Shown here: in pieces, positions 43,582 through 52,068 of the stretch
How the letters are laid out: each line of letters begins with the position of its first letter
Position numbering within the stretch: position 1 is the stretch's first letter
Source: an uncultured Flavihumibacter sp.
Lineage (GTDB): Bacteria > Bacteroidota > Bacteroidia > Chitinophagales > Chitinophagaceae
Direction: 5' to 3'
Length of the DNA stretch: 64,000 bases
NCBI GenBank assembly: GCA_902168105.1
Contig: CABHOY010000030.1
Span: forward strand, 307,219-371,218
Notes under the pieces: generated by a model
What the model was told of the DNA's origin: nothing
Databases searched by the model: none
What the model saw: only the letters and a program-made list of their open reading frames with translations
Made by a program: the position numbers and the translations under genes

Positions 43582-44826
43582 TCAGCTACGTTCTTCCCAA
43601 ACCTGTGCCAGATGTACAATAGTCTGCACGGCTTTTTGCATATCCTGGATACTTACATACTCATATTTACTGTGTAAGGCCATTTCACCGGTGAAGATAT
43701 TCGGGCAGGGCAATCCCATAAATGACAGCCTGGAACCGTCAGTCCCTCCCCTGATAATCAGTCTTAAAGGTTCTACACCGGCACGGCGGATGGCTTCTTC
43801 CGCGTTCGCTGTTACCTGGGGATGCAGGTCCAGCACTTCTTTCATATTGCGGTATTGTTGTGAAATAGTCAGTGTTGCATTCGCCTGTGGATGGCGGGCC
43901 ATTACGGTATTCATTATATTCCGGAGAAAATCTGCATGTTCGTCCAGTTTCGCTGTAATAAAATCACGAAGGATAAAGTCTATCTCTGCGTGCTCCACTA
44001 TTCCCTGCATCCTTACGGGATGAATGAAGCCCTGACGGTCTTCGGTGGTTTCGGGGGATAACCTGTCCTTCGGCAATGCATCAATGATCTCACCGGCTAT
44101 CTTAATAGCACTGACCAATTTATCCTTTGCAGTACCCGGATGCACGCTCACTCCCTGGATAACGATCTTCGCGGCATCGGCGGAAAAGCTTTCCTCTTCC
44201 AGTGAACCACGTTCTCCACCGTCCATCGTGTAACCAAACTGTGCGCCTAATCTTTTCATGTCCAGCTTTTCAACACCACGGCCCACTTCTTCATCCGGCG
44301 TAAACAGGATACGTATATCGCCATGTTTGATCTCAGAATGTGCCAGCAGGAAATGCGCGGCATCCATGATCTCAGCTACGCCGGCTTTATCATCTGCACC
44401 CAGTAGCGTGGAACCGCTGGCAGTGATGATATCGTCTCCTTTTTTGGACTGCAGGTAGGGATGTTCTGCTGCTTTGATCACTGTACCTTCTTCCGGCAGG
44501 GTAATATCACCTCCGTCGTATTGCTGGTGAACAAGTGGTTTTACATTCTTACCACTGCAATCACTGGAAGTATCCATGTGCGAACAGAAACAGATCACAG
44601 GCACAGCCTTACTGGTGTTACCCGGAATAGTGGCATAGACATATCCATGTTCATCCATCGCCGCATCCTTGATGCCCATTTCCTGCAATTCCTGCACTAG
44701 TAATTTTCCCAGGTCCTTTTGCTTCTCAGTTGAAGGAAAGCTCTTGCTCAGCGGATCTGATTGCGTATCTATCTGTACGTAGCGCATAAAGCGCTCTGTT
44801 ACGGTGTATTTATAATTGTTGAACAT
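43582..44826 (-). CDS. pepT: Peptidase T (tripeptide aminopeptidase)
   Basis: 414 residues, the usual length. M20 zinc-site motifs: CFCSHMDTSSDCSG, LLGADDKAGVAEIMDA (bridging Asp), LFTPDEEVGRGVEKLD (catalytic Glu pair), YTMDGGERGSLEEESF and the C-terminal LRIIRGGTDGSRLSFMGLP with the dimer domain about 215-320 (VSVHPGTAKDKLV). It removes the N-terminal residue of tripeptides. Cytoplasmic, monocistronic. A -7 box (44831-44838) lies only 4 bp before the ATG, so the message may be nearly leaderless. Confidence 0.95.
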   Translation of the reverse strand: MFNNYKYTVTERFMRYVQIDTQSDPLSKSFPSTEKQKDLGKLLVQELQEMGIKDAAMDEHGYVYATIPGNTSKAVPVICFCSHMDTSSDCSGKNVKPLVHQQYDGGDITLPEEGTVIKAAEHPYLQSKKGDDIITASGSTLLGADDKAGVAEIMDAAHFLLAHSEIKHGDIRILFTPDEEVGRGVEKLDMKRLGAQFGYTMDGGERGSLEEESFSADAAKIVIQGVSVHPGTAKDKLVSAIKIAGEIIDALPKDRLSPETTEDRQGFIHPVRMQGIVEHAEIDFILRDFITAKLDEHADFLRNIMNTVMARHPQANATLTISQQYRNMKEVLDLHPQVTANAEEAIRRAGVEPLRLIIRGGTDGSRLSFMGLPCPNIFTGEMALHSKYEYVSIQDMQKAVQTIVHLAQVWEERS

Positions 44827-44830
44827 ATTG

Positions 44831-44838
44831 CAAACGTA
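44831..44838 (-). promoter_or_regulatory. Possible -7 box very close to the pepT start
   Basis: Minus-strand TACGTTTG matches TAnnTTTG and is followed by C-A-A-T-ATG. The transcript would begin at or next to the start codon. Confidence 0.4.
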
Positions 44839-45011
44839 AGGAATTTCAGATTCCAGGAAATAAGCACCAGATGATTTCTCTTATCAACAGAAAAAAACGC
44901 TGTTTCAAACGCACATTTATCTTAAAACAGTACAATCGCTCTTTTTAGAACATCTAAAAAAGAACAAATAACCAAATAAAAATATAATAACTATATTTTG
45001 TTCCGTAATAA

Positions 45012-45019
45012 TAAGTTTG
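45012..45019 (+). promoter_or_regulatory. Possible -7 box of metE
   Basis: TAAGTTTG matches TAnnTTTG, 42 bp before the metE ATG. The leader of about 40 nt is too short for a SAM or cobalamin riboswitch. Confidence 0.45.
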
Positions 45020-45061
45020 CATAGTAAAAAAGTAAAGCTACTACCTTAAAAACATGTAAGT

Positions 45062-47368
45062 ATGCAAACCAACATTCTTGGCTACCCGCGTATCGGTAGC
45101 AACCGGGAATTGAAGAAGGCAAACGAAGCCTACTGGGCAGGAAAGATCTCTTTAGAAAAGTTACAGCTCACCGCCAGACAACTACGCCGTCAGAACTGGG
45201 AAACACTCAACAATGCCGGTATAGACCTGATCCCCTCCAATGATTTCTCTTATTATGACCAGATACTGGACATGTGTGTGATGACAGGTACTATCCCTGC
45301 CCGTTTTAAAGCTTTAAAGGAAAGTCTCGCAACGCCCAGCAGTCCTGAGTTATACTTTGCAATGGCCCGTGGCTACCAGAAGAACGGTTTTGATGCTACC
45401 GCTATGGAGATGACTAAATGGTTTGATACCAACTATCATTACCTGGTACCTGAGTTTGACGCCTCTCAAAAATATCAGCTGCTTTATAACAAATGTCTTG
45501 AGGAATTTAAAGAGGCCCTTTCACTCGGCATACACACCAAACCTGTACTGATAGGGCCTGTTAGCTTTCTGCTGTCAGGCAAGATCAAAGAGGAAGGTTT
45601 ACATATAGCAGGACTGCTGGATAAACTGCTGCCTGTCTATATACAATTACTGCAATCGTTACAGCAGGCCGGCGCTATCTGGGTGCAACTGGACGAGCCC
45701 ACGCTGGTGCTTGATCAGACGCCTGAACAGCAGGAACTGTTCCATTATGCGTATACGCGGATACGGGAAGCTGTTCCTGCACTGAAAATACTCCTGGCCA
45801 CCTACTTTGGCGGACTGCAGGACAATACTTCCCTGGCTGTACAGTTACCCATTGACGCCCTGCATATAGACCTGGTACGTGCGCCGGAGCAACTGGATGA
45901 TATATTAACGGCCCTTCCTGATCATCTCCAGCTTTCAGCAGGTGTTGTAAACGGCCGTAACATCTGGAAGAATAATTATGCGCAGTCCTTACAACTGATA
46001 CATAAAGCAATCGCTGCACTGGGGAAAGATCGTGTGATGATCGCAACGTCCTGCTCATTGCTGCATACGCCTTACGACCTCGATCTGGAAACAGATGAAA
46101 CAGTACTTACTCCACAGATAAAGAACTGGATGGCCTTTGCCAAACAAAAGGTACATGAAGTGATCGCGTTGAGAGATATCATTGCCGGCGACGATACTTT
46201 GCTGAAAGCGAATCAGGCCACCATGCAGGAGAAAAGCACTGCTGCCATAATCCATAAACCTGCGGTTAAAGCAAGACTGGCTGCATTGACAGCAGCAGAT
46301 GCGGAACGCAACAGCGCCTTCCCTGCCAGACAAAAAGCACAGGAAGAAATATTAAAGCTGCCGCTCTTTCCGACCACTACTATCGGCTCTTTCCCTCAAA
46401 CAGAAGATATCAGAAAGCTGCGTGCTGATTTCAAGAAGGGAATTATCAACAGGGAAGAATATGAGAAAGATATCCGTAAAGCTATACAGGATTCCGTACA
46501 GCTACAGGAAAACCTGCGCATAGATGTACTGGTGCATGGAGAATTTGAGCGCAATGACATGGTTGAATATTTCGGAGAGCAACTTGAAGGATTTGTATTC
46601 ACGAAAAACGGCTGGGTGCAAAGCTACGGCTCCAGGTGTGTGAAACCTCCTGTGATCTATGGTGATGTACGACGTAGTTCACCGATGACCGTTGAATGGA
46701 GCAGCTATGCACAATCGCTGACCAATAAACCGATGAAAGGCATGCTCACAGGACCTGTCACTATCCTGCAATGGTCGTTTGTACGTGATGATCAGCCACG
46801 CGCCGAAACTACGCTGCAAATAGCACTCGCCATCCGCGATGAAGTGGTGGACCTCGAAAAAGCAGGCATACGTGTGATCCAGGTAGATGAACCAGCCATC
46901 AGGGAAGGCTTACCATTACGTGAAGCCGACTGGCAGACTTACCTTGAATGGGCGGTAAAAGCATTCCGTGTATCAGTATCCGGAGTGGAAGATGCCACAC
47001 AGATACACACGCACATGTGCTATTCTGAATTCAATGATATCATCAGCAATATTGCTGCTATGGACGCCGATGTGATCACTATAGAAACATCCCGTTCGCA
47101 GATGGAGCTGCTGGAAGTATTCTCCACTTTCAGATATCCATATGAAATAGGCCCGGGCGTATACGATATACATTCACCACGTGTTCCAACAGTGGAGGAA
47201 ATGACAGTATTACTTGAAAAAGCGACACAGCTATTGCCGGCGCGTAACATATGGGTAAATCCTGACTGCGGACTGAAAACACGCAAATGGCCTGAAACAG
47301 AGCAGGCATTGCGTAACATGGTGGCCGCCGCCCGCAATATGCGCGTAGCGATTGCAGCAACAGCATAA
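45062..47368 (+). CDS. metE: Cobalamin-independent methionine synthase
   Basis: 768 residues, full-length two-barrel MetE. N-terminal domain with ILGYPRIGSNRELKKANEAY and QLDEPTLVLDQ; C-terminal domain with PTTTIGSFPQTEDIRKLR, GEFERNDMVEYFGEQLEGF, GMLTGPVTILQWSFVRDDQP, IQVDEPAIREGLPLR and the zinc residues in QIHTHMCYSEFNDI (His-x-Cys), with the last Cys in VNPDCGLKTRKW. It transfers the methyl group of methyl-tetrahydropteroyl-glutamate to homocysteine. Monocistronic. No riboswitch is seen upstream. Confidence 0.97.
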   Translation: MQTNILGYPRIGSNRELKKANEAYWAGKISLEKLQLTARQLRRQNWETLNNAGIDLIPSNDFSYYDQILDMCVMTGTIPARFKALKESLATPSSPELYFAMARGYQKNGFDATAMEMTKWFDTNYHYLVPEFDASQKYQLLYNKCLEEFKEALSLGIHTKPVLIGPVSFLLSGKIKEEGLHIAGLLDKLLPVYIQLLQSLQQAGAIWVQLDEPTLVLDQTPEQQELFHYAYTRIREAVPALKILLATYFGGLQDNTSLAVQLPIDALHIDLVRAPEQLDDILTALPDHLQLSAGVVNGRNIWKNNYAQSLQLIHKAIAALGKDRVMIATSCSLLHTPYDLDLETDETVLTPQIKNWMAFAKQKVHEVIALRDIIAGDDTLLKANQATMQEKSTAAIIHKPAVKARLAALTAADAERNSAFPARQKAQEEILKLPLFPTTTIGSFPQTEDIRKLRADFKKGIINREEYEKDIRKAIQDSVQLQENLRIDVLVHGEFERNDMVEYFGEQLEGFVFTKNGWVQSYGSRCVKPPVIYGDVRRSSPMTVEWSSYAQSLTNKPMKGMLTGPVTILQWSFVRDDQPRAETTLQIALAIRDEVVDLEKAGIRVIQVDEPAIREGLPLREADWQTYLEWAVKAFRVSVSGVEDATQIHTHMCYSEFNDIISNIAAMDADVITIETSRSQMELLEVFSTFRYPYEIGPGVYDIHSPRVPTVEEMTVLLEKATQLLPARNIWVNPDCGLKTRKWPETEQALRNMVAAARNMRVAIAATA

Positions 47369-47410
47369 TTATAACCCCTTATAACCATTTATCCGCCATC
47401 CGAAACCAGG

Positions 47411-47446
47411 AAGTGTAGCAGAAGCGCATTGCTTTTGCTGCACTTT
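47411..47446 (+). terminator. Terminator after metE
   Basis: Stem of about 14 bp with G-T pairs (47411-47424 with 47433-47446) around a short loop, ending in CACTTTTC. 42 bp after the metE stop. Confidence 0.55.
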
Positions 47447-47524
47447 TCATATTACAAATGAGGCATCTGCAGCGACGGATGAAACAAATCCCGTTTCGTG
47501 CTCACTGATTCGTAACTTTACATC

Positions 47525-47806
47525 ATGGCTTGTCATGAAACCATCAACTGTCCGCGCTGTCAAACAGCTTTTGAGTGCCGTGTCGGTTCTATCCTCCGGT
47601 GCCAATGTCAACAGGTAAAGCTCACAGAAGACGAACGTACTTTCATTGCCACCGCTTACACCGGGTGCCTCTGCGCAGCATGTCTCAGTGACATGAAAGT
47701 TTCGTACAGACAGGTACAATTCAAAGATCGCCTGCTGCAATTACACCTCCTGCGTCTAAAAGATAAAAACAGTAAATCAACAATATGGCATACGAAAAAC
47801 AGATAG
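47525..47806 (+). CDS. Small cysteine-rich protein (CWC-type)
   Basis: 93 residues. Cysteines are paired as CPRCQTAFECRVGSILRCQC in the first 40 residues and GCLCAACL near 55, matching the Cys-rich CWC small proteins that probably bind zinc. The C-terminal 35 residues are basic. The last 22 bp overlap the thioesterase gene, so translation is probably coupled. No function is known for the family. The start at 47525 fits the motif spacing. Confidence 0.8.
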   Translation: MACHETINCPRCQTAFECRVGSILRCQCQQVKLTEDERTFIATAYTGCLCAACLSDMKVSYRQVQFKDRLLQLHLLRLKDKNSKSTIWHTKNR

Positions 47807-48180
47807 CCGATTCCGTGACACGGATCTTTAAAGCAGTATTTCCCAACACAGTGAACCATTATGATACCCTTTTCGGCGGTACAGCAATGCAACTCATGGA
47901 TGAAGCAGCTTTTATAACTGCCACCCGTTTCAGCCGTATGCGTATGGTAACAGTATCGAGCGACAAGATCGATTTTAAAATGGCCATTCCGCATGGCACG
48001 ATCATAGAACTGGTGGGTAAAGTGGTGCATGTAGGTACTACCAGTCTGAAAGTAGAGGTAGATATTTATGTAGAGCAGATGTATAATACCCATCGGGAAA
48101 AGGCCATATCAGGCAGTTTTACTTTTGTGGCCATCGATGAGATGAAAAAACCAACAAAGATCGTATTGCTGCAGGAGTAG
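47785..48180 (+). CDS. Acyl-CoA thioesterase, hotdog fold
   Basis: 131 residues, one hotdog domain. VNHYDTLFGGTAMQLMDEAAF carries the central helix with the catalytic Asp region typical of YciA/acyl-CoA hydrolases, then DKIDFKMAIPHGTIIELVGKVVHVG and the GSFTFVAIDEMKKP strand. It splits acyl-CoA thioesters. It overlaps the end of the CWC gene by 22 bp. Confidence 0.92.
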   Translation: MAYEKQIADSVTRIFKAVFPNTVNHYDTLFGGTAMQLMDEAAFITATRFSRMRMVTVSSDKIDFKMAIPHGTIIELVGKVVHVGTTSLKVEVDIYVEQMYNTHREKAISGSFTFVAIDEMKKPTKIVLLQE

Positions 48181-48202
48181 TGCAATAATATCACATCGTT
48201 AT

Positions 48203-48247
48203 AAAGCAAAACGCTGATCACCTTACCGGTGATCAGCGTTTTGCTTT
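48203..48247. terminator. Terminator between the thioesterase and SlyD-like genes
   Basis: Perfect 20-bp stem (48203-48222 with 48228-48247), 5-nt loop TTACC, A-rich start and T-rich end between converging genes. Confidence 0.92.
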
Positions 48248-48264
48248 TAAGTATGTATGTGCTA

Positions 48265-48693
48265 CTACTTGATCTCTACGAGTTCGATGTCAAATACCAG
48301 CGCTTCACCTGCCAGTGGATGGTTAGCATCCAAAGTGATGAATTCATTGCCGATAGCCGCTACTTTCACAGGGAATACCTGTCCTTGCGGATTGCTCATC
48401 TGAAGGTCCATACCTACCTGGGGGTTCAGATCAGCTGGAATATTTTCTTTCGGAAATTCCATGATCAGCTCATCATTTTTTGGACCATATGCTTCTTCAA
48501 CAGGAATATTCAGTGTTCTTTTATCACCCACCTTCATGTCCACTACACCATTATCAAAGCCTTTAATAACCATACCGGCGCCAACCTTGAACTCCAGTGG
48601 GTCCCTGCCCTCGGAAGAATCAAATGTTGTTCCGTTGGTCAGGCGGCCATGATAATGCACACGCACCGTATCTCCGTTTTTAACTGCTTGCAT
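48265..48693 (-). CDS. FKBP-type peptidyl-prolyl isomerase, SlyD-like
   Basis: 142 residues. FKBP active-site strands VRVHYHGRLTNGTTFDSSEG and PLEFKVGAGMVIKGFDNGVV, with an inserted flap (about 70-115: EEAYGPKNDELIMEFPKENI) typical of SlyD/FkpB, and the closing LAGEALVFDIELVEI. Unlike E. coli SlyD it lacks a His/Cys-rich metal tail. It folds proline-containing proteins in the cytoplasm. Monocistronic. Confidence 0.93.
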   Translation of the reverse strand: MQAVKNGDTVRVHYHGRLTNGTTFDSSEGRDPLEFKVGAGMVIKGFDNGVVDMKVGDKRTLNIPVEEAYGPKNDELIMEFPKENIPADLNPQVGMDLQMSNPQGQVFPVKVAAIGNEFITLDANHPLAGEALVFDIELVEIK

Positions 48694-48829
48694 AAGAATT
48701 TAATTATAAGTGTTACAGGATTTAATTGTTGCAAGGTAAGAAAATAGTGAATAGATATTCAATTTAGGATAATTCCTGTAAACTACCAATCCCGCTCATA
48801 TCTTCCACGATTTAAACTATTTTTACGTT

Positions 48830-49996
48830 ATGTATAAGACCATAATTCCTCTTTTATTGTGGCTGGCAGTCACTACTGCTGCATACGCCCAGGTAACGAC
48901 AGGTGCTGAAAGGACCAGTGAATATCTCCCGCTGCTAAAAGGCAAAAGGGTAGCATTGCTTGTTAATCAGACGGCTACGCTGGGTGAGACACACCTGGTG
49001 GATTCGCTGTTGAAACTGCATGTCCGCATTCAGAAAATATTCAGTCCGGAACATGGTTTCCGCGGCAATGCAGATGCAGGTGAAAAAGTAGGCGACAGTA
49101 AAGATCAACAGACCGGACTCACCATTGTATCCCTGTATGGTAAGCATCGTAAAGCAACTGCGGATGACCTGAAGGATGTGGACATCCTCATCTTTGACAT
49201 ACAAGATGTAGGCACCCGTTTCTATACTTATATTTCTTCCTTACAGGAAATTATGGAATCCGCAGCTGAAAATCATAAACCACTCATCATATTGGACCGC
49301 CCGAATCCTAACGGCCACTATGTTGATGGCCCTGTATTGCTCGATACCACGCTCCGTTCTTTTGTAGGCATGCAGTCCATTCCTATTGTGCATGGTATGA
49401 CCATAGGGGAATATGCTAAAATGCTGAATGGAGAGAAGTGGCTGAAAAACGGTGTACAGTGTAAGTTGACAGTGATAACCTGTCAACATTATGATCACCA
49501 TACGTACTACCAGTTACCGGTAAAACCATCGCCTAACCTGCCTAATATGGCAGCTATTTACTTATATCCTGCTACTTGTCTGTTCGAAGGTACGGCCTTA
49601 AGCCTGGGCCGGGGAACAGACCTTCCGTTCCAGGTGTTCGGGCATCCTTCTTACGCTAAAGATCTGTATTCCTTTACGCCACGCAGTACTCCGGGTGCAA
49701 AGAACCCACCTTTAAAAGACAGTACATGCTATGGTTATAACCTCACCGGTACACCTGATGCAGTAAGAAAAGAAATGAATGGCCGTATACAACTGAAATG
49801 GCTGATACAGGCTTACCAACTGTTCCCTGAAAAAAACAAGTTCTTTATACCTTTTTTCAATAAACTGGCTGGCAATACCATCTTACAACAACAAATAAAA
49901 AAAGGCCTCAGTGAAGCTGAAATACGCAAAAGCTGGGAACCTGCTTTGACTCAATTTAAAACTACCAGGAAGAAATATTTATTATATGCAGAGTGA
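48830..49996 (+). CDS. namZ: Exo-beta-N-acetylmuramidase NamZ (DUF1343)
   Basis: 388 residues with a signal peptide (about 1-20, TTAAYAQ). DUF1343 marks: LLKGKRVALLVNQTA, FSPEHGFRGNADAGEKVGD, IFDIQDVGTRFYTYISSLQE, ILDRPNPNGHYVDGP and LEGTALSLGRGTDLPFQVFG written here as FEGTALSLGRGTDLPFQVFG. The family removes terminal MurNAc in peptidoglycan recycling, as shown for Bacillus NamZ; in Bacteroidota it is common. Periplasmic. Its last 11 bp overlap the fmt gene, an unusual pairing with a translation gene. Confidence 0.92.
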   Translation: MYKTIIPLLLWLAVTTAAYAQVTTGAERTSEYLPLLKGKRVALLVNQTATLGETHLVDSLLKLHVRIQKIFSPEHGFRGNADAGEKVGDSKDQQTGLTIVSLYGKHRKATADDLKDVDILIFDIQDVGTRFYTYISSLQEIMESAAENHKPLIILDRPNPNGHYVDGPVLLDTTLRSFVGMQSIPIVHGMTIGEYAKMLNGEKWLKNGVQCKLTVITCQHYDHHTYYQLPVKPSPNLPNMAAIYLYPATCLFEGTALSLGRGTDLPFQVFGHPSYAKDLYSFTPRSTPGAKNPPLKDSTCYGYNLTGTPDAVRKEMNGRIQLKWLIQAYQLFPEKNKFFIPFFNKLAGNTILQQQIKKGLSEAEIRKSWEPALTQFKTTRKKYLLYAE

Positions 49997-50933
49997 GTTA
50001 ACGGATCAAAAGAATATCAGGATCATCTTTATGGGTACACCGGATTTTGCAGTGGCATCACTGGATGTCCTGGTGCAAAACGGTTACAACGTAGTTGGCG
50101 TAATTACAGCGCCGGATAAACCTGCCGGCAGAGGTTTGCAGCTACAACAGAGCGCCGTTAAGCAGTATGCTGTATCCAAAGGTCTTCACGTGTTGCAACC
50201 TGAAAAACTGAAGAATCCTGCATTCATCGAAGAACTGCGCGCGCTTAAAGCGGACCTTCAGGTAGTAGTGGCCTTCCGCATGCTGCCTGAACTAGTATGG
50301 GATATGCCTCCTTTGGGCACCATTAATGTACATGCCTCTCTCCTGCCCAATTACAGGGGCGCCGCACCTATCAACTGGGCTATCATCAATGGCGAAAAAC
50401 AATCAGGCGTAACGACGTTCAAACTACAACACGAAATTGATACCGGCGATATTCTCTTTAGTCAGTCGGTTGATATCCGTGATGACGAAACCGCAGGCGA
50501 ATTGCACGACGACCTGATGGCTACTGGTGCAGACCTGTTACTTAAGACAGTTCAGGCGCTCGCTTCCGGCAATGCAAAAGGAACACCACAGGCTCATATC
50601 AAAGCGGAAGACATCAAACACGCACCTAAGATCTTTAAAGAAGATTGCCAGATAAAATGGGAACTACCTATAGACCAGATACATAATCTGGTACGCGGTC
50701 TTAGCCCCTATCCTACTGCATGGACGACGCTCAATGGAAAGGGCGTAAAAATATTCAAAGCTTCAGGAGAACATGCTAAGCCCAGTGTAGCGCCGGGAGA
50801 AGTGGTCACTGATAATAAGACCTATCTTAAAATTGCAGCTGCAGACGGCTATCTATCCTTACTGGAGATTCAGCTGGAAGGAAAGAAACGGATGGATATC
50901 GAGGCTTTTTTAAGGGGCTACAAAATCAATTAA
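49986..50933 (+). CDS. fmt: Methionyl-tRNA formyltransferase
   Basis: 315 residues. Formyltransferase core: IIFMGTPDFAVASLDVLVQNG, ITAPDKPAGRG, and NVHASLLPNYRGAAPINWAI with the catalytic Asn-His-Asp set and GVTTFKLQHEIDTGDIL. C-terminal OB-like domain from about 205 (SPYPTAWTTLNG). It formylates initiator Met-tRNA. The start overlaps namZ by 11 bp; a Met inside (IRIIFMG) is too late. Ends at terminator 50947-50978. Confidence 0.95.
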   Translation: MQSELTDQKNIRIIFMGTPDFAVASLDVLVQNGYNVVGVITAPDKPAGRGLQLQQSAVKQYAVSKGLHVLQPEKLKNPAFIEELRALKADLQVVVAFRMLPELVWDMPPLGTINVHASLLPNYRGAAPINWAIINGEKQSGVTTFKLQHEIDTGDILFSQSVDIRDDETAGELHDDLMATGADLLLKTVQALASGNAKGTPQAHIKAEDIKHAPKIFKEDCQIKWELPIDQIHNLVRGLSPYPTAWTTLNGKGVKIFKASGEHAKPSVAPGEVVTDNKTYLKIAAADGYLSLLEIQLEGKKRMDIEAFLRGYKIN

Positions 50934-50946
50934 AACATCATGAAAC

Positions 50947-50978
50947 AAAAAAGCCGCGAAGATCTTCGCGGCTTTTTT
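50947..50978. terminator. Palindromic terminator after fmt
   Basis: Perfect 32-bp palindrome (AAAAAAGCCGCGAAGA and its complement) with A and T runs, between the converging fmt and LysM genes. Confidence 0.9.
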
Positions 50979-50994
50979 TATACTAATTATTTAC

Positions 50995-52020
50995 CTAGTC
51001 TTCGTAAGTCAGGTTACAATAAAACTTCGCTTCATTTGTTCCCAATGCCTCCAGTGCAGAATCACTCAGCTTAATGATCAGACCTTCGTTTTGTTTTATC
51101 TGTGGAATAGCTTCCAGCACTTTTGCATAAATGAATTTGCCATTCAATGGATTGGTCACTTTGATGATGGTACCTCTTGGTGCAGTATTATGCAGGGCAT
51201 AATATTTACCTGCACTGGCGTTGCTCTTGAACCAGCCTCCCGGACCTTTCTCAGAAGTCACATTCTTGCCGCTGCCTGTCTGTTGATTATACAACTGCTC
51301 AAAAGAAGATCCTGCAGGTGCGGAAGTAACCGGAGGCTTGCTGCCTGTATTGTTGCTATCCGGAGTTTTAACTGGTTCCGGTGGCGCTGGCTGATCAGGT
51401 TTGGTAACCGGGGGTGCCGGCGTTGTACTGGCCGGAGGTGTTGCTACCGGAGTAGTAGGCGCTGGGTTTGACGGAACAGGTGTTGAAGCCGGAGGTGTGG
51501 TTGCTGGATGGTTTGCCGGAGGTGTAATTACCGGTACATTGGCTACTGGTGTAGATGGAGCAGGAGCACCACCACCGCCTTTCAGCCAACCCACAATTAC
51601 ATAACTGTCCTTCTGTAAGCCGTCGCCGGTCATATTATTCCAGTGACGGATATTGTCAAGCGATACCTTGTTATGATTAACACTCAAGCGATAGAGCGTT
51701 TCTTTTTCTTCGACCTTATGATATACAGGCGTACCACTTGCAGCATCTGACTTCTGTGAAAAGTTGGTGTTATTCAGCGGGATCTTTACCTGTTGTCCCA
51801 ATTGCAATCCTTGTTCAAACGAAATATTATTCTCACTTGCTATTTCCTTCGGAGACAAGCTGTAGGACCTGCCCAGGCTGTAAAAGGTCTCCCCCTTTTT
51901 TACAGTGTGCAATACATACAGGTCGGGAGAGGTACCTTGTACCTGCACTCTATCCTGCGCCTGTATTCCACCGGCTACACATAATACAAGTCCTGCAATT
52001 GTCATGAACGTTTTTACCAT
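50995..52020 (-). CDS. Exported LysM protein with a double-psi barrel-like C-terminus
   Basis: 341 residues with a signal peptide (about 1-21, GGIQAQ). LysM 1 at about 33-77 (YVLHTVKKGETFYSLGRSYS) and LysM 2 at about 100-145 (YHKVEEKETLYRLSVNHNKV). About 150-235 is a low-complexity Pro/Thr/Ala/Val linker. The C-terminal 90 residues (GKYYALHNTAPRGTIIKVTN, AKVLEAIPQIKQNEGLIIKL) resemble the RlpA/DPBB fold without a clear catalytic Asp. It binds peptidoglycan; whether it cuts is unknown. Follows the methyltransferase gene by 48 bp on the same strand. Confidence 0.9.
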   Translation of the reverse strand: MVKTFMTIAGLVLCVAGGIQAQDRVQVQGTSPDLYVLHTVKKGETFYSLGRSYSLSPKEIASENNISFEQGLQLGQQVKIPLNNTNFSQKSDAASGTPVYHKVEEKETLYRLSVNHNKVSLDNIRHWNNMTGDGLQKDSYVIVGWLKGGGGAPAPSTPVANVPVITPPANHPATTPPASTPVPSNPAPTTPVATPPASTTPAPPVTKPDQPAPPEPVKTPDSNNTGSKPPVTSAPAGSSFEQLYNQQTGSGKNVTSEKGPGGWFKSNASAGKYYALHNTAPRGTIIKVTNPLNGKFIYAKVLEAIPQIKQNEGLIIKLSDSALEALGTNEAKFYCNLTYED

Positions 52021-52068
52021 TACTACGCTGTTTATACCTTTCAGGTAACTAGATTAAAAATTATTTGC

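Noticed and set aside
44827..45061. Possible SAM or cobalamin riboswitch before metE
   Set aside because: No conserved riboswitch core or strong stems; the AT-rich leader from the likely start is only about 40 nt.
51401..51604. Gly/Val-rich plus-strand frame
   Set aside because: It is the reverse strand of the Pro/Thr linker of the LysM protein.
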